A stretch of DNA of 7,498 nt, from positions 1-7,498 of the forward strand of contig CAYULJ010000085.1 in assembly GCA_964445715.1 (NCBI GenBank). Direction: 5' to 3'. The first letter of the stretch is position 1. Every line of letters begins with the position of its first letter. Below are positions 1 through 5,710 of this stretch, in pieces. This stretch comes from CAYPYS01 sp964445715 (GTDB lineage: Bacteria > Omnitrophota > Gorgyraeia > Gorgyraeales > Gorgyraeaceae). Below the pieces are notes generated by a model. The model had not been told where the DNA came from and did no database searches. It saw nothing but the letters and a program-made list of their open reading frames with translations. Made by a program: the position numbers and the translations under genes.

Positions 1-670
1 TTACAGATAGGTCACTTTTTACTATCTTGGTACAGAGCCTCAATTGGTCTTTTTCTTTGCCCAAACCAAGCACAGCTCTGGCATGCCCCATTGAAATTGT
101 TCCACGTGAAACATATCCCTGGATCTTTTCTGGCAGCTTCAATAATCGTATAAGATTCGCAACAGTAGCTCTGTCTTTCCCAATAGTATCAGCGATGTCT
201 TCCTGGGTCATTTCAAAGGCTTCTGACAGTTTCTTATAAGCCTTTGCCTGGTCAATCGGATTAAGATTTTCTCTCTGGACATTCTCTATTATTGAAAGCT
301 CTAAAGAATCTAAATCAGATACGTCTTTTATTATAGCTGGTACCTCTTTTAATTTGAGCATCTTTGCCGCTCTAAAGCGCCTCTCCCCTGCGATCAGCTC
401 ATAATTGCCTTTATCATTGGTCCTAACTAAAACGGGCTGGATAAACCCTTTTTCTTTTATCGAAGCTGCCAGGTCTTTGAGCGCATTTGGGTCAAACTCT
501 TTTCTTGGCTGATTCTTATTGGCCTCTATATTATCTAATGACAGAGTGGTAATGCCTTGTTGAACTTTGGCCCCCAAGACTTTTGCATTGCCTTCTATAT
601 TCTGTGAGCCATCTTCTGTCTTCTTCTGTATTAATGCCTCTAAGCCCCTCCCGAGAACTCTTTTTTCCAT
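1..670 (-). CDS. parB: Chromosome partitioning protein ParB/Spo0J, 3' end cut by window edge
   Basis: ParB is the CTP-dependent DNA clamp that loads at parS sites near the origin, spreads, and with ParA segregates new origins. 223 codons are visible and the frame is still open at the left edge, so the C-terminal dimerisation domain lies outside. The start at 670 gives MEKRVLGRGLEALI, the usual ParB opening, preceded by an AGGAGG Shine-Dalgarno 4 nt upstream. The N-terminal nucleotide-binding domain shows the GERRFRA box (residues 96-102) and the ENVQREN box (129-135). The central helix-turn-helix is about 154-178 (TQEDIADTIG...TVANLIRLLKL), followed by the typical SMGHARA segment (193-199). 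The start lies 31 nt inside the 3' end of parA, which suggests translational coupling. A parS site is embedded in the codons for VSRGT (about 187-191). Confidence 0.97.
   Translation of the reverse strand, partial: MEKRVLGRGLEALIQKKTEDGSQNIEGNAKVLGAKVQQGITTLSLDNIEANKNQPRKEFDPNALKDLAASIKEKGFIQPVLVRTNDKGNYELIAGERRFRAAKMLKLKEVPAIIKDVSDLDSLELSIIENVQRENLNPIDQAKAYKKLSEAFEMTQEDIADTIGKDRATVANLIRLLKLPEKIQGYVSRGTISMGHARAVLGLGKEKDQLRLCTKIVKSDLSV
98..113. promoter_or_regulatory. parS: parS centromere site inside parB
   Basis: The 16-bp sequence TGTTCCACGTGAAACA matches the ParB-binding consensus TGTTNCACGTGAAACA at every specified base, and as I recall it is the same as the site inside Bacillus subtilis spo0J. 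It is an inverted repeat apart from one base pair. It lies within the parB coding sequence, about 4 kb from the origin, where a loading site for the ParB clamp is expected. I found no second copy in the window. Confidence 0.93.
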
Positions 671-1461
671 TCTGCCTCCTTCTTCTCCTCGGTTGCCTCT
701 ATTGTCTCGCCTAATAGTTCGCTAGCCAGACTAGAATACATGCGCGCGCCAATAGAAGCATTGTCATAAAGCCCTATTGGCTTCCCAAAACCAGGTGCCT
801 CGCTCAATCTTATGCTTCTAGGTATTATAGTCTTAAATACCTTATCTTTAAAATATTTTTTTGTTTCCTCTATGACTTCAGATGTAAGATTGGTCCTATA
901 ATCAGCCATGGTCAAAAGCACTCCCTCTATAGAGAGATCAGCATTAAGATTGTCCCTTACTAAATCAATGGTGCTCAGGAGTTGGCTTAAACCTTCTAGC
1001 GCATAATATTCACATTGTACTGGGATAATAATAGACTCGCACGCTGTTAAGGCATTTATGGTCAAAAGTCCTAATGATGGTGGGGCGTCAATCAAGACAA
1101 AGTCATATGCTTCAGCCAGGCCTTTTATGGCATTTTTAAGTCTATATTCTCTGTTCATAAGACTCAACATCTCGATCTCTGTTCCTGTAAGACTAATACT
1201 TGAAGGGACTAAGGAAAATTCTGGCAGAAAAACCTCTTGGATAGTGTCTTGCACTTTTATGTTATTAATCAAAACATCATATATGTTCTTGTGTGGCTTA
1301 GACTTATCTATGCCAAGACCACTTGTTGCATTGGCCTGTGGGTCAAAATCAATCAGCAAAATCTTTTTGCCTTTTTTAGCAAGATAAAATCCTAAATTAA
1401 TCGCTGTTGTGGTCTTGCCTACTCCGCCTTTTTGATTACAGATAGCTATTATCTTTCCCAT
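640..1461 (-). CDS. parA: Chromosome partitioning ATPase ParA/Soj
   Basis: ParA is the nucleoid-bound ATPase whose gradient pulls ParB-parS complexes apart, and in several bacteria Soj also modulates DnaA. The 273-residue protein has the deviant Walker A motif KGGVGKTT (residues 11-18, with signature Lys11 and Lys16), the A' motif IDFDPQANAT (37-46) and Walker B VLIDAPPSLG (122-131). The C-terminal TIIPRSIRLSEAPGFGKPI segment is typical of chromosomal ParA. There is no long N-terminal DNA-binding extension, so it is of the chromosomal Soj type and not the plasmid P1 type. It starts 23 nt after the jag-like gene and overlaps parB by 31 nt, so the three are probably cotranscribed. No Shine-Dalgarno is visible before the ATG; the leader instead holds two tandem copies of a 10-bp sequence. 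Confidence 0.97.
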   Translation of the reverse strand: MGKIIAICNQKGGVGKTTTAINLGFYLAKKGKKILLIDFDPQANATSGLGIDKSKPHKNIYDVLINNIKVQDTIQEVFLPEFSLVPSSISLTGTEIEMLSLMNREYRLKNAIKGLAEAYDFVLIDAPPSLGLLTINALTACESIIIPVQCEYYALEGLSQLLSTIDLVRDNLNADLSIEGVLLTMADYRTNLTSEVIEETKKYFKDKVFKTIIPRSIRLSEAPGFGKPIGLYDNASIGARMYSSLASELLGETIEATEEKKEAEWKKEFSGGA

Positions 1462-1463
1462 AA

Positions 1464-1484
1464 AACCGTATCAGAACCGTATCA
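1464..1484 (-). repeat. Tandem 10-bp direct repeat in the parA leader
   Basis: Two exact copies of AACCGTATCA (plus strand; TGATACGGTT in parA sense) lie at 1464-1473 and 1475-1484, an 11-bp period or about one helical turn. They fill nearly the whole 23-nt gap between the jag-like stop and the parA ATG and take the place where a Shine-Dalgarno would be expected. A repressor site or a translational element is possible; the sequence alone does not decide. Confidence 0.6.
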
Positions 1485-1688
1485 CTATTTATGTAACTTC
1501 TTTTTAACTCTAACCTTAGCTAATCTAGACCCATGCATGCTAAAGAGCCCTCTGTTCTCTTCCCTGAGTACTTGGATATCTACTTCTGACTTGGCAGCGC
1601 CTAGTTTTGCAAGGGCAATCTTTATAGCCTCCGGCGCTGTCTTTGCCTCAATCTCTATCTCATTTATACTTTGCCTTCTGTCTTTCAT
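1485..1688 (-). CDS. Jag_N-domain-only protein (short Jag/KhpB relative)
   Basis: This 67-residue protein matches only the N-terminal Jag_N domain of the RNA-binding protein Jag (KhpB/EloR). It shows the EIEAKTAPEAIKIALAKLG helix region (residues 12-30), then EVDIQVLREENRGLFSMHGSRLAKVRVK, which corresponds to the family's KGFLG...AKVRV strand pair. Full Jag proteins usually continue into a KH domain and an R3H domain, roughly 200 or more residues in all; here a TAG stop follows at residue 68 and parA begins 23 nt later, so no such domains remain. Its position directly after yidC (8-nt gap) is the canonical jag position. The ATG at 1688 is preceded by AGGA in the last codons of yidC, at a rather long spacing. 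It could be a natural single-domain form or a 3' truncation. RNA binding through KH/R3H cannot be assumed. Confidence 0.8.
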   Translation of the reverse strand: MKDRRQSINEIEIEAKTAPEAIKIALAKLGAAKSEVDIQVLREENRGLFSMHGSRLAKVRVKKKLHK

Positions 1689-1696
1689 GGCCTAGT

Positions 1697-3274
1697 TCAC
1701 TTCCTGTGCAAAAACAAAGACTGCAATGTAGTCGTAAGCACTGTATTTGTTAGCCAATACAAAACAAGGCCTGACGGCAATGAATAAAAGATAAAGCCAA
1801 ACATAATCGGCATCACAGCTGCCATCATCTTCTGTTGGTCTGTCTGCCCAGCCTGTGACCTCGCCTGAGAAGACTTCTGCTGTACTATCATAGCACCTAT
1901 CATTAAAATTGGCAATAGATTTATTGCATTGCCAAGAAAAGGCAATGTAAAAGGCAGGGTGAATGCTGCATCGGGCATTGACAGGTCCTTTATCCAAAGA
2001 AAGGTCGCTCCCTTGAGCTCGACTGACCTCATGAGCGTCTGGTAGAGCGAAATAAACACGGGCATCTGCAAAAATAATGGGAAGCACCCGCCCATCGGGT
2101 TTACATTGTATCGTCGGTAAAGCTCCATCACTTCTTTGTTTAATTTATGCGGGTTGTCTTTGTGCTCGGACCGGATTTTTTCTATGTGTGGCTGCAATTC
2201 CTGCAGTCTTTTCATTGATTTGAGGCTCTTGAATGTAAGTGGGAACAACAAGAAACTAATGCAACAAGTCAGAAGTATTATTGAAAATCCATAGTTATGG
2301 CAAATGGAATAGAAAAATTTTAAAATGCTCAGGAGGACAAGGGCAATGTTCGTAAAGAATCCAAAATTTAATGCACTGCCAAAACCAGGGTCTACTTTTT
2401 CTAATTCACGGATGTCTGTCGGGCCTATATAAAAAAGAATATTAAAATTCTTGGTCTCCCCTGGCAATATTTTGTCGTCTACGATAAACCCAATGGCAGC
2501 TCGATCATTGATTTTTTTTGTAAAAATACCTGCTGGCGCAAAATCTGGTTGTGCTATTATTGAATAATATTTATTTTTGAGAGCAAACCATACTAGGTCG
2601 TTGTTGTATAACTTATTGTATTTCTTTAAGTTACGTCCTGCAAACCTTTTTAATTTACCTGCCTTGTTTAGCATGTTTGCTTCAATATACCTGGATTCGA
2701 AGACCTCTTTGTCAGAAATACTCGAACCTGTTGTGAGATCAAAGGATAATTTTTTTGTAGATAAAGCATTATTTGTTATTTTAATCTGGGTAGCCAATGC
2801 GTACTTTTCTTTTAAAAAGCGTATCTCTTTTTCTATCAAAAGCCCATCTTTCTCAGTAATAAAAGTCTTTCTAACTCCTTCTATTGCAAATGGTTGCGAA
2901 GACATGTCAGCAAACGCACCCTCGCCTTCCATAGAAAGAATCCCTGCTGCATAAATGGCGTCTTCCACTAGATCAATGTCTAATTTCTCTCTGTCATTGA
3001 TCCTGATTTTTTGTATTGAGCCACCTATATTGGAGAGCTCTATTTCATACCTGTCATTGGCCAAATTTTTGGAAACCGCATTAGCCGGGAGCCCTATGTT
3101 GACTTCTTTGGTCCTTGTTTCAGGCTGAGTTATTTCTATAACTTCTTGCTGCTCAAGAAGTTGCGTTTCCAAAACCGGTCCTTCAGGAGGCGAGCTGACC
3201 TTTGGTATAAATAAAGGGTAGACTAGCATTACGAGGATCGATAAAACTACTGCGAGTAAAAGTCGTCTTTCCAT
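1697..3274 (-). CDS. yidC: Membrane protein insertase YidC (diderm type)
   Basis: YidC inserts and folds inner-membrane proteins, alone or with SecYEG. The ATG at 3274 is chosen (525 residues, MERRLLLAVVLS...) because AGAAGG lies just upstream and the family begins this way. An in-frame ATG at 3307 would add 11 residues coded by the palindrome. Residues 3-24 are the N-terminal membrane anchor. About 60-300 form the large periplasmic beta domain found in Gram-negative YidC. About 305-525 hold the five-helix insertase core, with the cytoplasmic hairpin SMKRLQELQPHIEKIR (353-368) and signature VNPMGGCFPLFLQMPVF (391-407). In the core helix NYGFSIILLTCCISFLLFPLT (327-347), Ser340 stands where Arg or Lys of the hydrophilic groove normally sits. 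It is separated from yidD by a 41-bp palindrome and is followed after 8 nt by the jag-like gene. Confidence 0.97.
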   Translation of the reverse strand: MERRLLLAVVLSILVMLVYPLFIPKVSSPPEGPVLETQLLEQQEVIEITQPETRTKEVNIGLPANAVSKNLANDRYEIELSNIGGSIQKIRINDREKLDIDLVEDAIYAAGILSMEGEGAFADMSSQPFAIEGVRKTFITEKDGLLIEKEIRFLKEKYALATQIKITNNALSTKKLSFDLTTGSSISDKEVFESRYIEANMLNKAGKLKRFAGRNLKKYNKLYNNDLVWFALKNKYYSIIAQPDFAPAGIFTKKINDRAAIGFIVDDKILPGETKNFNILFYIGPTDIRELEKVDPGFGSALNFGFFTNIALVLLSILKFFYSICHNYGFSIILLTCCISFLLFPLTFKSLKSMKRLQELQPHIEKIRSEHKDNPHKLNKEVMELYRRYNVNPMGGCFPLFLQMPVFISLYQTLMRSVELKGATFLWIKDLSMPDAAFTLPFTLPFLGNAINLLPILMIGAMIVQQKSSQARSQAGQTDQQKMMAAVMPIMFGFIFYSLPSGLVLYWLTNTVLTTTLQSLFLHRK

Positions 3275-3286
3275 AACCTGCCTTCT

Positions 3287-3327
3287 CTTAAGTTTACACT
3301 TTAACATTGTTGAAGTGTAAACTTAAG
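3287..3327. repeat. 41-bp palindromic element, copy 1 (yidD-yidC gap)
   Basis: Plus strand: a left arm CTTAAGTTTACACTTTAACA, one central T at 3307, then the reverse complement of the arm with a single change (G at 3312). That change gives a U-G wobble in a plus-strand RNA but an A-C mismatch in the minus-strand (yidC-sense) RNA. It starts one base after the yidD stop codon and ends 12 nt before the yidC ATG, just ahead of its Shine-Dalgarno. No T-tract follows on either strand, so it does not look like an ordinary intrinsic terminator. A 40/41 identical copy lies at 7160-7200. Confidence 0.9.
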
Positions 3328-3328
3328 C

Positions 3329-3544
3329 TTATTTATACGGTTCGTATCCTCCTGGAAATAAGGGGTTGCATCTCAATATCCTGCCAAGCCCCTTTAACAG
3401 CCCCACTAATACACCCCTGTGCTCTATCGCATCAGCAGTGTATTGAGAGCAGGAAGGATAGTATCTGCATTTACATAACGTAAATGCTGATATATAGTTA
3501 TGATAAAATCTAATTATATTTTTTGCTAATTTTTTTAAAGACAC
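3329..3544 (-). CDS. yidD: YidD, membrane protein insertion efficiency factor
   Basis: YidD is a small membrane-associated protein that aids YidC-dependent insertion. The 71-residue product shows the family pattern throughout: an amphipathic N-terminus, CRYYPSCSQYTADAI with paired cysteines (residues 26-40), GLLKGLGRILRCNPLFPGGYEP near the C-terminus, and the typical length of about 70-85 residues. The start is a GTG at 3544 with AAGGA 8 nt upstream, and it lies 35 nt inside the end of rnpA. The order rpmH-rnpA-yidD-yidC is conserved across many bacteria. Confidence 0.96.
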   Translation of the reverse strand: MSLKKLAKNIIRFYHNYISAFTLCKCRYYPSCSQYTADAIEHRGVLVGLLKGLGRILRCNPLFPGGYEPYK

Positions 3545-3875
3545 TCGTGAGATCCTTTTCTATCTCAGTGGATTTGGTCTGCTTGTTTATATTGGTACCC
3601 AGGATCACTGTATCGTATCCTATAGGCGAAGATTTCTTTACCTGCCTATAGGCTTCCCTTAGCACTCTTTTATATCTATTTTTAAGTACTATCTTGCCCC
3701 TATGGGAATTCCTTGTAGGGACAAAAGCGACTCTATTCAACCCTGGCGCTTCATTCTGTTCCAGGAAGATTATAGTTACTAATTTTCCTCTTGTAGATTT
3801 GCCTTTGTCGAAGACTCTTTTGATCTGGCTGTTCTTTTTAAGAAGCTCTTGTTTCTTGAGGGAACATCGACGCAT
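3510..3875 (-). CDS. rnpA: Ribonuclease P protein component
   Basis: RnpA is the protein cofactor of RNase P, which removes 5' leaders from pre-tRNAs together with the RnpB RNA. At 121 residues it has normal length. The N-terminal Q-IKRVFDKGKSTRGKLVTI strand region (about 17-35) and the RNR helix KNRYKRVLREAYR (65-77) are clear. The stretch before the RNR motif reads VAFVPTRNSHRGKIVLKN, where many homologues have VGFVVSKK-G-AVxRN, so the central loop is somewhat divergent. The ATG at 3875 overlaps the rpmH stop by one base (TAATG), a stop-start arrangement that favours coupled translation. The 3' end overlaps yidD by 35 nt. Confidence 0.95.
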   Translation of the reverse strand: MRRCSLKKQELLKKNSQIKRVFDKGKSTRGKLVTIIFLEQNEAPGLNRVAFVPTRNSHRGKIVLKNRYKRVLREAYRQVKKSSPIGYDTVILGTNINKQTKSTEIEKDLTSVFKKISKKYN

Positions 3876-4012
3876 TAAGCTGATAGCCTTTTCCGGCCTT
3901 TTTGTCGTCGGCGCCTAAGAATAGCGCGTCCTTTGGCAGTGCGCATCCGTTTTCTAAAACCATGCTTTCGCTTGCGCTTTAAAAGGCTTTTTCGGGTAAG
4001 TTTCTTCTTCAC
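3875..4012 (-). CDS. rpmH: 50S ribosomal protein L34
   Basis: A 45-residue, strongly basic protein. It opens MKKKLTRKSLLKRKRKHGF, with RTAKGRAILRRRRQKGRKRLSA at the end, which is the standard L34 pattern (RKHGFRxRMxTxxGRxILxxRRxKGRxxLSA). L34 is a structural protein of the large ribosomal subunit. The start is GTG at 4012, supported by a perfect AAAGGAGG Shine-Dalgarno 7 nt upstream. It is the first gene of the leftward operon, preceded by the promoter at 4039-4066, and its TAA overlaps the rnpA ATG by one base. Confidence 0.97.
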   Translation of the reverse strand: MKKKLTRKSLLKRKRKHGFRKRMRTAKGRAILRRRRQKGRKRLSA

Positions 4013-4038
4013 AGGGAAGCCTCCTTTGTAAATTTTAA

Positions 4039-4066
4039 ATTATAACACAATTGGCGTCGAGGTCAA
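4039..4066 (-). promoter_or_regulatory. Sigma70-type promoter of the rpmH operon
   Basis: On the minus strand, TTGACC (4066-4061), a 16-bp spacer and TATAAT (4044-4039). A TG one base before the -10 makes it an extended -10. The predicted start near 4032 leaves a leader of about 20 nt carrying the rpmH Shine-Dalgarno. This is the likely driver of rpmH-rnpA-yidD-yidC and perhaps the par genes. Confidence 0.85.
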
Positions 4067-4200
4067 GAGAAAAATCCTACTTTGTTAACTAAGCCAAAAG
4101 AGACCCTGCTACGTTCAGCTGAAAATTTTCCCTTAAGGGACCGCCTTTTATTTCACCCAGCTCAGAAGAGCCTTGAGCCTGGTTGGAAAGATAGCTAAAA
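4067..4200. other. Divergent intergenic gap between rpmH and dnaA, no gene seen
   Basis: No open frame or RNA gene is recognised between the two promoters. Visible structures are a 12-bp perfect palindrome TCCCTTAAGGGA at 4129-4140 and a weak bulged hairpin at 4157-4182 (CCAGCTCA pairing with TGAGCCTGG). I see no good DnaA box here, so the origin is placed on the other side of dnaA. The sequence could hold regulator sites for either promoter. Confidence 0.5.
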
Positions 4201-4206
4201 TTTCGC

Positions 4207-4235
4207 TTGAAAAGGCGATTGAGGCTTGATATAAT
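4207..4235 (+). promoter_or_regulatory. Strong dnaA promoter, apparently giving leaderless mRNA
   Basis: TTGAAA (4207-4212), a 17-bp spacer and TATAAT (4230-4235), with an extended -10 TG at 4227-4228. The expected start site, 6-9 bases past the -10, falls at about 4241-4244, and the dnaA ATG begins at 4244. No Shine-Dalgarno lies between the -10 and the ATG. The transcript therefore appears leaderless or nearly so. Confidence 0.85.
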
Positions 4236-4243
4236 GTGTCGTC

Positions 4244-5581
4244 ATGACAGTCGACCTATCCAGCATCTGGGATAAAATTCTCGAAGAGACAAAGCAGGAA
4301 ATAGGAGAGAGGGCCTTTGAAAATTGGTTCCGCCAGACAAGACTCTCGTCTATAACTGAAGAAAGTCTTGTAATAGAGGTTCCGTCTAATTTTTTCAAGG
4401 ATTGGATCTATGACCACTATAGAGATACATTAAACATATCTATATTAAAAACTATCGGCAAAGTAATCCCTGTGCAATTCGAAATAAAAGAACGGGCCGT
4501 CAAAACAGGGTGCACTGCTTCAAAAAAAACCATTGTCTCAGAAAGACCGCCGCAGAAAAAACCATTTTATCTAAACCCGCGGTATACATTCGAAGGCTTT
4601 GTGGTAGGGCCATCGAACCGGTTCGCTCATGCAGCAACCCTTGCGATCGCTGAATCGCCTGCGAAGGCTTACAATCCTTTATTTATATACGGAGGGGTGG
4701 GGTTGGGCAAGACGCATCTTATGCAAGCAGCTTGTCACTATGTCTCTGATATGCATAAAAACATGAAACTGTCCTACACGACGAGCGAAAGATTTACCAA
4801 CGAACTCATAAGCGCCATACAGCACAGAACCACTGCAAAGTTCAGAGAGACCTACAGGAACGTAGATGTATTGTTGATAGACGATATCCACTTTATCGCG
4901 GGCAAGGAATCCACGCAGGAAGAATTCTTCCACACCTTCAACGCTCTATACGACGCGCACAAACAGATAGTCTTGTCGAGCGACCGACCGCCTAAGACCA
5001 TACAGGGCCTGGAAGAGAGGCTCGTCTCGAGGTTTGAATGGGGGCTTGTTACAGACGTGCAGCCGCCAAATTTTGAGACCAGAATAGCCATACTCAAAAA
5101 GAAGGCTGAAAGAAATTCCGTGATCCTCCCGGACGACGTCTTGTATTTCATAGCTGAAAAAATAAAGACTAATATAAGGGAGTTGGAGGGCGCGCTTATA
5201 AAGGTAGTAGCTTATTCGTCCATGGAAAACAAACCCGTGACCCTTGACTCTACAAAAGATATTTTGAAAGACATACTAGCAGAAAGCGATAAAAAAATAT
5301 CCATTGATCTAATACAGAAAAAAGTGGCTGAGTATTTTGATATCAAGGTTTCTGAAATGAAGGCTAAAAAAAGACATAAGGAGATTGCCTACCCCAGGCA
5401 AATCGCGATGTATCTGGCAAGAGAGCTGACTCAATCGACTCTCCCTGACATAGGCGCTTCCTTTGGCGGCAGGGATCATTCAACGGTCATACACGCTTGC
5501 GACAAAATCCAGAGAGATTTAAAGAAAAATCAAAATGTTAAGAACTTGATGAATCGTTTAATGACAGAGATAAACAGTTGA
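4244..5581 (+). CDS. dnaA: Chromosomal replication initiator DnaA
   Basis: DnaA binds DnaA boxes at oriC, forms an ATP-dependent filament, melts the origin and helps recruit the helicase. The 445-residue protein has all four domains: domain I (about 1-85, with IWDKIL...FENWF and the WIYDHY segment), a short linker (about 86-108), the AAA+ domain (about 109-330) and the DNA-binding domain IV (about 350-445). Motifs include Walker A GGVGLGKT (150-157), Walker B VLLIDD (209-214), the box VII arginine in LVSRFEWGL (Arg263), sensor 2 NIRELEGAL (310-318) and the DnaA signature ASFGGRDHSTVIHA (405-418). The ATG at 4244 fits the family N-terminus and no other in-frame start is nearby, though there is no Shine-Dalgarno. 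It is the first gene of the rightward cluster. Confidence 0.98.
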   Translation: MTVDLSSIWDKILEETKQEIGERAFENWFRQTRLSSITEESLVIEVPSNFFKDWIYDHYRDTLNISILKTIGKVIPVQFEIKERAVKTGCTASKKTIVSERPPQKKPFYLNPRYTFEGFVVGPSNRFAHAATLAIAESPAKAYNPLFIYGGVGLGKTHLMQAACHYVSDMHKNMKLSYTTSERFTNELISAIQHRTTAKFRETYRNVDVLLIDDIHFIAGKESTQEEFFHTFNALYDAHKQIVLSSDRPPKTIQGLEERLVSRFEWGLVTDVQPPNFETRIAILKKKAERNSVILPDDVLYFIAEKIKTNIRELEGALIKVVAYSSMENKPVTLDSTKDILKDILAESDKKISIDLIQKKVAEYFDIKVSEMKAKKRHKEIAYPRQIAMYLARELTQSTLPDIGASFGGRDHSTVIHACDKIQRDLKKNQNVKNLMNRLMTEINS

Positions 5582-5615
5582 GTTTCAAACTATTTTGTAA
5601 ATAAGTTTTATTTTT

Positions 5616-5624
5616 TGTGGATTA
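5616..5624 (-). promoter_or_regulatory. Near-consensus DnaA box
   Basis: On the minus strand TAATCCACA, one mismatch from TTATCCACA (second base). It lies in the AT-rich part of the putative origin. A further near-match, TCATCCACA, occurs on the minus strand at 5750-5758 over the dnaN start codon. Confidence 0.5.
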
Positions 5625-5665
5625 TTTTATTTTTATAACTATAATTAAAACATTGAGTTTCAGAG

Positions 5666-5674
5666 TTTTCCACA
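5666..5674 (+). promoter_or_regulatory. DnaA box, consensus
   Basis: TTTTCCACA matches TTWTNCACA at every specified position and differs from the E. coli TTATCCACA by one base. It points towards the DnaA-trio run that starts 12 nt downstream, the arrangement needed for filament extension from double-stranded to single-stranded binding. It also lies in the spacer of a possible dnaN promoter (TTGAGT at 5653-5658, TATAGA at 5675-5680), so DnaA bound here could repress dnaN. Confidence 0.75.
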
Positions 5675-5686
5675 TATAGACAATGA

Positions 5687-5710
5687 TTACTACTAAGATT
5701 ACTATTTTTT
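5687..5710 (+). promoter_or_regulatory. DnaA-trio array
   Basis: Read in threes the sequence is TTA CTA CTA AGA TTA CTA TTT TTT. Seven of eight triplets fit 5'-[C/T]T[A/T]-3', the complement of the published 3'-[G/A]A[T/A]-5' DnaA-trio, to which DnaA binds on single-stranded DNA during unwinding. The run resembles that of the B. subtilis origin. Since triplets of this kind are common in AT-rich DNA, position and phase relative to the DnaA box are the main support. Confidence 0.65.

Noticed and set aside
27..239. 70-codon plus-strand frame containing VPRET over the parS site
   Set aside because: It is antisense to parB. The VPRET match to B. subtilis Spo0J arises only because parS is read in the opposite direction here.
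1692..2087. 131-codon open frame on the minus strand
   Set aside because: It overlaps the 3' part of yidC in another frame, whose protein is unambiguous; the alternative product has no family resemblance.
3275..3307. Eleven-residue N-terminal extension of YidC from an upstream ATG at 3307
   Set aside because: These codons are the palindrome and Shine-Dalgarno region. The ATG at 3274 has the ribosome binding site and the family-like N-terminus.
4120..4190. Possible T-box-like or other riboswitch on the minus strand upstream of rpmH
   Set aside because: AAAGGCGGTCCC only loosely recalls the T-box motif, no specifier stem or terminator is evident, and the rpmH promoter lies downstream of it.
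4921..4936. TCTTCCACA within dnaA as a DnaA box
   Set aside because: One mismatch to the consensus, isolated inside coding sequence with no neighbouring boxes or AT-rich element.
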